Translations under genes and position numbers: made by a program
Notes under the pieces: generated by a model
Database searches by the model: none
What the model saw: only the letters and a program-made list of their open reading frames with translations
Told to the model about the DNA's origin: nothing
Assembly: GCA_938015875.1 (NCBI GenBank)
Contig: CALLXE010000017.1
Span: forward strand, 1 to 64,000
Direction of reading: 5' to 3'
DNA length: 64,000 nucleotides
DNA from: an uncultured Robiginitomaculum sp.
GTDB taxonomy: Bacteria; Pseudomonadota; Alphaproteobacteria; Caulobacterales; Maricaulaceae
Part shown: positions 58,704 to 64,000 of the stretch, one piece after another
How positions within the stretch are numbered: the first letter of the stretch is position 1
Layout: each line of letters opens with the position of its first letter

Positions 58704-60524
58704 ATGACTTTGACCTATGCAGCCGGTGAGCCCTTACCGCGTTCCGCCGGAAAAACCGTCTTTGACTTTTTGAAAATCCAGATGACGGACAGGCCGGACA
58801 AGCCTGTTTATTATACCAAAGACTCCGCAGGCTGGACGCCGCTGACATGGCAAAGCTATGGCGAAACAATTCTGAATGCAGCCCGCGCACTGGCGTCCCT
58901 GGGCATGAAGAAATCAGATGTCGTTTGTATTCTGGGTTTTAACCGGACGGAGTGGTGCGCCATGGACATGGCTGCCATGATGGCCGGCGGCATGAGCGCC
59001 GGAGTTTATCAAACCAATTCCCCGCAAGAAATTGAGTATATTCTCAATCATTCCGAAGCACCGTTCATTGTTTGTGAAAACGAGCTTTATTTGGAAAATG
59101 TTGCCGCCATTGCTGATAATTGCCCAAATCTGAAGCATATTATTATGATGGACGGATCGACTGCCCCCCACCCCTTAGCCATAACGTGGCAGGATTTTCT
59201 GTCCCGCGCCGACCAAACGCCCGCCGCCGATATACACGAACGGGTAGCGGCGTTGACAGAGGAGGACTTGGCAGGACTAATCTATACGTCAGGTACCACA
59301 GGAAAGCCGAAAGCCGTCGCGCTGTCCCATTACGCAGTGTTTTCAATCTGCGATAATTCAAACGGATTTTTGGGCTTAAAAGACGCAGACCGGTTGATTT
59401 CTTATTTGCCGTTATCTCATATCGCTGAAAAAGCCCTGACGATCTATGGCCCTTTATGCGGCCGGCAGTCCGTTTATTTTGCCCGATCCATGGAAACTTT
59501 AATGGAGGATATCGCAGATGTTCGCCCCACCCTATTTTTCGGTGTTCCGCGCGTTTGGGAAAAGCTGCAAGCGGGCCTGTCTTTGAAATTTGCGCAAGCC
59601 GATGACAAAAAAACCAAAATTATCAAAGGTGCAATGGAAACCGGCAAAGCAATATTTGCTCATGAACGCGCCGGAACAAAAGCGCCGCTGGCTTTGCGGT
59701 TGAAATATAAGCTTTATAACAAACTGTTTTACAGCAAAGTTCAGGCCGCCATCGGGCTGGATAAAATGCGTACCGGATATAGCGGCGCGGCGGCGATTGC
59801 CAAAGAAACGCCGGCGTTCTTTAACGGTATCGGTCTTCAGATTGCCAATGTTTACGGCCTGTCTGAAAATGGCGGCGGCGCAACGGCTGATTTGCCCCAC
59901 AGTCCTGTCCGGCTTGGCTCTGTCGGCAGAGTGGTCAATAATTTCGAAATCCGCATTTCCGGTGAAGACGAAATTGAGATGAAGGGCAATTCCATGTTCT
60001 CGCAATATCTCAAAAACCCTGAGGCCACCGCAGAGGTTCTGTCGGGCGAAGGTTGGTTTAAAACCGGCGATATGGGGCATATTGATGATGACGGGTATTT
60101 GTTCATTACCGGCCGCAAGAAAGATTTAATCATAACCTCCGGCGGGAAAAACATTACGCCCTCCAATCTGGAAGGCGAAATGATGAGCTTGCCTTACATT
60201 GAACATGCCGTCGCTGTCGGAGACGGATTTAACTTTCTCTCCGCATTGATCACTTTGGATGTAGAGGCCTGCCAAAAAGGCCTGATGGAAGGCGCGGATT
60301 ACGAATCTTTGCGCAAATCGGCTGCCGTGCGTGATGCTATTCGAAGCGGCATAGACGCCGTCAATGAGAACCACGCGCGGGCGTCGCAAATCCGTGAGTT
60401 TCGGATTTTGCCGGCGCCCCTGAGCATTGAGGCCGGTTTTCTGACCCCGACAATGAAGGTCAAGCGTGCCAAAATTATTGCCGCCTATCAGGGTTTGGTC
60501 GATGATATTTACGGGCAAAAATAA
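58704..60524 (+). CDS. Long-chain acyl-CoA synthetase (AMP-dependent ligase)
   Basis: LAGLIYTSGTTGKPKAVALSHYA; GWFKTGDMGHIDDDGYLFITGRKKDLIITSGGKNITPSNLE. Confidence 0.95.
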   Translation: MTLTYAAGEPLPRSAGKTVFDFLKIQMTDRPDKPVYYTKDSAGWTPLTWQSYGETILNAARALASLGMKKSDVVCILGFNRTEWCAMDMAAMMAGGMSAGVYQTNSPQEIEYILNHSEAPFIVCENELYLENVAAIADNCPNLKHIIMMDGSTAPHPLAITWQDFLSRADQTPAADIHERVAALTEEDLAGLIYTSGTTGKPKAVALSHYAVFSICDNSNGFLGLKDADRLISYLPLSHIAEKALTIYGPLCGRQSVYFARSMETLMEDIADVRPTLFFGVPRVWEKLQAGLSLKFAQADDKKTKIIKGAMETGKAIFAHERAGTKAPLALRLKYKLYNKLFYSKVQAAIGLDKMRTGYSGAAAIAKETPAFFNGIGLQIANVYGLSENGGGATADLPHSPVRLGSVGRVVNNFEIRISGEDEIEMKGNSMFSQYLKNPEATAEVLSGEGWFKTGDMGHIDDDGYLFITGRKKDLIITSGGKNITPSNLEGEMMSLPYIEHAVAVGDGFNFLSALITLDVEACQKGLMEGADYESLRKSAAVRDAIRSGIDAVNENHARASQIREFRILPAPLSIEAGFLTPTMKVKRAKIIAAYQGLVDDIYGQK

Positions 60525-60550
60525 AACGCGTTCGCCCCGAAAAACTAAAA

Positions 60551-60578
60551 AGGCCCCGCCCGTATTTGGGCGAGGCCT
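60551..60578 (-). terminator. Rho-independent terminator of the EF-hand gene
   Basis: 11-bp stem AGGCCCCGCCC/GGGCGAGGCCT (one wobble), T-run on the minus strand. Confidence 0.8.
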
Positions 60579-60583
60579 GAACT

Positions 60584-61042
60584 TCAGTAAGCTTCAGGCT
60601 TCGGGAATTTGTCATCTTTGCGCGTTTCTGTTTCGCTCTGAATTTCCGGCGCAATAGCTGCGGGCGTAATCATAACTTCGTCATATGTTACGACGCCGTC
60701 CGCATTGACGTCCGCTGCGGCAAAGCCCTCGGCATATTCGCCTGATGTCTGCACCGCTTCCATATCCGCGTCACCGCGTTCTGCGAGCGTATCGGCAAAC
60801 AATGAAAACTCGTTCGGTGTTAAGCCGCCGTCACTGTTCAGGTCCGCTGCTGCAAAGTAATCAGCACGGCCGGGCACCGGCGCCGCTTGCCAATCAGTTT
60901 GCGGCGTATGGTCTTGCATATCGGCCGGTTTATCAGCCGCATCAGGGCCGCTTAAGGCCGAGGCCGTCATTGGCAGGCACGCACCGATAATCAGTGCAGA
61001 CGTAATTTTAAGAGCGTTTAAAGTCAAAGTGTGTTGAGCCAT
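60584..61042 (-). CDS. Exported EF-hand domain protein
   Basis: Signal peptide; two EF-hand loops DLNSDGGLTPNEF and DVNADGVVTYDEV. Confidence 0.85.
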   Translation of the reverse strand: MAQHTLTLNALKITSALIIGACLPMTASALSGPDAADKPADMQDHTPQTDWQAAPVPGRADYFAAADLNSDGGLTPNEFSLFADTLAERGDADMEAVQTSGEYAEGFAAADVNADGVVTYDEVMITPAAIAPEIQSETETRKDDKFPKPEAY

Positions 61043-61179
61043 TATGGCCTCCTTCATGTCGCTCCCCCAAGGCTATGAAGCGCTGCGCCGCCCGTTTTCT
61101 CAAGTGACAAAATGCCAATGCGCGTGCCATCATTATGGCGCAATTAAGGCCCGCCGCAGGCATAGCCGTTAAATAACAA

Positions 61180-61206
61180 AAGGCTGCCCCGGGACGAAGC
61201 AGCCTT
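61180..61206 (-). terminator. Terminator downstream of the ferredoxin gene (possibly bidirectional)
   Basis: 8-bp perfect stem AAGGCTGC/GCAGCCTT with T-rich flanks on both strands. Confidence 0.7.
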
Positions 61207-61265
61207 GTTTTGGCCTTAATAGCCTAAATGATGTTTTGGTAACCCGCCGGAAAGGCGAGACGCGC

Positions 61266-61595
61266 CTATTGCGCTTCGGGAGTCGTGACTGTGAGGCCAT
61301 CCAGATCGTCGCTCATCATAATTTGGCACGACAGGCGGGAATTATCCTGAACGTCATCAGCGAAATCAAGCATGGACTCTTCCATATCATCCTTGGCTTT
61401 AAGCTTATCATTCCACCCGTCAGCAATATAGACATGACAGGTCGCGCAAGCGCAGGCGCCGCCGCAATCGGCATCAATACCGGGAATCAGGTTTTGAACC
61501 GCTGCTTCCATAACGCTTTGACCTTTTTTGGCCTCGACTTCGCGTGATGTGCCGGCGGCGTCGATAAAGATAATTTTGGCCAAAATGCCCTCCAT
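61266..61595 (-). CDS. Adrenodoxin-type 2Fe-2S ferredoxin
   Basis: [17 protein letters not shown] cysteine cluster; [17 protein letters not shown]-terminus. Confidence 0.93.
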   Translation of the reverse strand: MEGILAKIIFIDAAGTSREVEAKKGQSVMEAAVQNLIPGIDADCGGACACATCHVYIADGWNDKLKAKDDMEESMLDFADDVQDNSRLSCQIMMSDDLDGLTVTTPEAQ

Positions 61596-61712
61596 ATTTG
61601 CAGAGCCCGCCATTGGTGCGAGCCATCAGAATTGTATGTAAGACCCGGCGTCTCATTTGCAAGGCATAATGACTTGCAAGTCTGTATGTCACAGCTTTAT
61701 GACTGTACCCAT

Positions 61713-62183
61713 ATGAGCCCTGAAGCCCTGAAAACAGAAATGGCGTTTGACCTTAAAAACGATGCCGCAACCCGCGCCTTTGGCGCGCGGCTGTCCGCAT
61801 ATCTGAACGCCGGAGACACGCTCTGCCTGACCGGAGATCTGGGCGCGGGAAAAACAACGCTGTCGCGCGGCTTGATCCGGTCTCTTAGCCCGAAGACGAC
61901 AGAGGTTCCCAGCCCGACTTACACGCTTCTGCAAACTTACAGCGCGCCGGATTTCGACATTTGGCATTTTGACCTCTACCGTCTCAAAACGCCCTCTGAG
62001 ATTTGGGAACTGGGCATGGAAGACGCCATTTATGACGGCCTGACTCTGATTGAATGGCCTGAGCAAATGGGCAACCTGCTGCCGGACGGGACGCTGGATA
62101 TTGATATTCGGTTTGCCGGCGCGGGCCGTAAAGCCCTTTTAAGTCTGACCCCGGCATGGAAGGCCCGTCTGCATGACCTGTGA
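61713..62183 (+). CDS. tsaE: tRNA threonylcarbamoyladenosine biosynthesis protein TsaE
   Basis: LCLTGDLGAGKTTLSRGLIRSL; EVPSPTYTLLQTY; WHFDLYRL. Start uncertain (61713 or 61740). Confidence 0.94.
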   Translation: MSPEALKTEMAFDLKNDAATRAFGARLSAYLNAGDTLCLTGDLGAGKTTLSRGLIRSLSPKTTEVPSPTYTLLQTYSAPDFDIWHFDLYRLKTPSEIWELGMEDAIYDGLTLIEWPEQMGNLLPDGTLDIDIRFAGAGRKALLSLTPAWKARLHDL

Positions 62184-63210
62184 ACGTGAGACACAAATCA
62201 GCGCCTTTCTTCGCGCCGCCGGATGGGACAAAGCCGCGCGCACGGCCTTGCCGGGCGACGCTTCGGCGCGGCGCTATGAAAAGTTAAATTTAAAAGGGGC
62301 GCGCGCCATATTGATGGACGCACCGCATATTGCGTCCGGGGTACCCGCCGGCGATTACGCGGACATTGCTAAATTGTCTGACGGGCGCATGGTTGCCTTT
62401 ACCGCTGTTTGCGAGGCCTTAACACAAAGAGGCTTTTCAGCCCCAAAAATACTGGCCGCCGACATTGAGGCGGGCCTGCTGTTATCCGAAGATTTGGGCG
62501 ATGACGCAGTCGCGCAAGTTTTGGAAAAAAACCCCGCCGCAGAGCGTGAGATTTACAGCGCCGCAATGGATACGCTGGGCGCGATTTATCGCAGCAGCTT
62601 TAATCCCGACGCCTTAAGTTTCGGGCAAGACTGGACGATCCGAAATTACGACGCACCCGCCATGCAGGCCGAAGTGGATTTGATGCGGCAATGGTATTGC
62701 CCGTACAAAGACATCATTTTGACGGAGACGCAAAAAGACCGCTGGACACAAATTTGGGAAAAACTATTTGAGCGCCTGACCGGCCACGTGCCCGGATTAG
62801 TTCTGCGCGATTTTCATGCTGAAAATATTTTCTGGCTGCCGGAGCGCGAGGCCACGTCCAAAATCGGGTTGATTGATTTTCAGGACGCGCTGCTGGGTCA
62901 CCCCGCCTATGACGTGGTGTCTCTGATTGAAGATGCGCGCCGCGATGTTGATCCTGCGGTAACAGACGCCTTGATTGCCCGGTTTTGTGCCGCCGCGAAA
63001 ATTGAAAACAACGAAAGCTTTAAGGCCGCCTATGCCATAATAGGCGCGCAGCGAAATGCGAAAATATTGGGCATATTTGTTCGCCTTGCGCAGCGTGACG
63101 GCAAACCGCATTATCTTAACCTGCTCGGCCGGGTCGAGGCCCATTTTCAAAACAATCTGGCTCATCCCGCTATGGCAGAGCTTCGCGCCTTTCTGAAAGA
63201 CATCACATGA
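62173..63210 (+). CDS. amgK: Aminosugar kinase of the AmgK (APH-fold) family
   Basis: PGDASARRYEKLNL; VPGLVLRDFHAENIFWLPER; IGLIDFQDALLGHPAYDVVSL; coupled to murU. Confidence 0.85.
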   Translation: MTCERETQISAFLRAAGWDKAARTALPGDASARRYEKLNLKGARAILMDAPHIASGVPAGDYADIAKLSDGRMVAFTAVCEALTQRGFSAPKILAADIEAGLLLSEDLGDDAVAQVLEKNPAAEREIYSAAMDTLGAIYRSSFNPDALSFGQDWTIRNYDAPAMQAEVDLMRQWYCPYKDIILTETQKDRWTQIWEKLFERLTGHVPGLVLRDFHAENIFWLPEREATSKIGLIDFQDALLGHPAYDVVSLIEDARRDVDPAVTDALIARFCAAAKIENNESFKAAYAIIGAQRNAKILGIFVRLAQRDGKPHYLNLLGRVEAHFQNNLAHPAMAELRAFLKDIT

Positions 63211-63926
63211 TAAAAACAGCCATGGTCATGGCCGCCGGTTTGGGCACGCGCATGCGGCCCCTCACAGATGATCGCTGCAAAGCGCTGGTAGAGCTGGGCG
63301 GAAAAACATTGATTGATCATACGCTCGACCGCCTTGCGGATGCGGGCATTGAGCGGGCGATTGTCAATGTGCACGCCTTTGCCGATGAGCTTGAAGCGCA
63401 TTTGCGGACGCGAACATCCGGGCCGGAGATTATCATTTCCGATGAGCGCAGCGCACTTTTGGAAACCGGCGGCGGCGTTGTAAAAGCCCTCCCGCTGCTC
63501 GGCGATGAGCCGGTTTTGATTTGCAATATTGACGCGATCTGGCTTGAATTTGCCCCGGTCTTGCCGGCCTTAATGGCGCGGTGGAACGCCCGCGCCATGG
63601 ACGAGCTGTTTCTGCTTGCACCGCGGCGCGATTGCCTCGGTTACAGCGGCGCGGGAGATTTTGATCGCGACAGCTTCGGGCGCATAACCCGCAGCACCGG
63701 CGATCAGGCCGATTGGGTTTACGCCGGCGTCGAGATTTTTAAACCGAGCCTTGCGCGCAGCTATGACGTTTCTGCATTTTCACGCAATAAAATCTGGGAC
63801 AAAACTCTGGCCAAAGGGTCGGTCTATGGCATGCCCCTGCCCGCATATTGGATGCATGTAGGCGACCCCGAGGCCAGAGCCGCCGCGCAGGCTATCTTGG
63901 ACGCCCATAAAGACGTCAATGTCTGA
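63207..63926 (+). CDS. murU: MurNAc-1-P uridylyltransferase-like nucleotidyltransferase
   Basis: TAMVMAAGLGTRMRPLTDDRCKALVELGGKTLIDHTLDRLADAGIE; coupled to amgK. Confidence 0.87.
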   Translation: MIKTAMVMAAGLGTRMRPLTDDRCKALVELGGKTLIDHTLDRLADAGIERAIVNVHAFADELEAHLRTRTSGPEIIISDERSALLETGGGVVKALPLLGDEPVLICNIDAIWLEFAPVLPALMARWNARAMDELFLLAPRRDCLGYSGAGDFDRDSFGRITRSTGDQADWVYAGVEIFKPSLARSYDVSAFSRNKIWDKTLAKGSVYGMPLPAYWMHVGDPEARAAAQAILDAHKDVNV

Positions 63927-64000
63927 TCGGCTTTTTGACAGGCCCGGCAGCGCCAATGTCCTGACCATGCCGGCAGGCGCGCCGTTTCTGACTGTGCTGG
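63919..64000 (+). CDS. addB: AddB-like double-strand break repair protein, N-terminal fragment cut by window edge
   Basis: Start overlaps the murU stop; translation MSDRLFDRPGSANVLTMPAGAPFLTVL resembles AddB N-termini and follows the usual tsaE-amgK-murU-addB order. Confidence 0.6.
   Translation, partial: MSDRLFDRPGSANVLTMPAGAPFLTVL

Overview
64 kb chromosomal window from an alphaproteobacterium (gene content suggests the Caulobacterales/Hyphomonadales side; this is inference). It is almost fully coding. I saw no rRNA or tRNA genes, CRISPR arrays, transposases or prophage. Main blocks: (1) hybrid histidine kinase (truncated at the left edge) and PhzF; (2) a minus-strand cluster of four exported DUF11-like proteins (2.9-13 kb), including a 1694-aa multidomain protein with a predicted outer-membrane barrel and an unusual ~1.1 kb non-coding gap; (3) a Tad/Flp pilus locus (cpaB, cpaC, short lipoprotein, tadG/E-like x3, cpaE, cpaF, tadB, tadC, tadD) with a perfect CtrA-type box upstream but no flp pilin, cpaA or full-length cpaD in view; (4) chvI-chvG-EIIA-HPr without hprK, then a TonB-domain lipoprotein and exoD; (5) dapB, ATP-grasp, hslV without hslU, and a well-formed candidate sRNA upstream of hslV; (6) a two-component system, XRE/DUF2975 pair, rdgB-hemW, LppC-like, rsmI-yraN, pstSCAB, grpE-hrcA; (7) rimP-nusA-ylxR-infB-rbfA with a putative attenuator leader; (8) an Entner-Doudoroff/gap cluster (edd-pgl-zwf-lacI-type regulator//gapA-gntK) with two matching palindromic operators; (9) acyl-CoA ligase, EF-hand protein, ferredoxin, tsaE-amgK-murU-addB(partial). 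The best candidates for something undescribed are the DUF11/barrel surface system, whose three smaller members share a C-terminal strand ending in Lys, and the candidate sRNA with a 19-nt perfect complementarity to one of that system's mRNAs.
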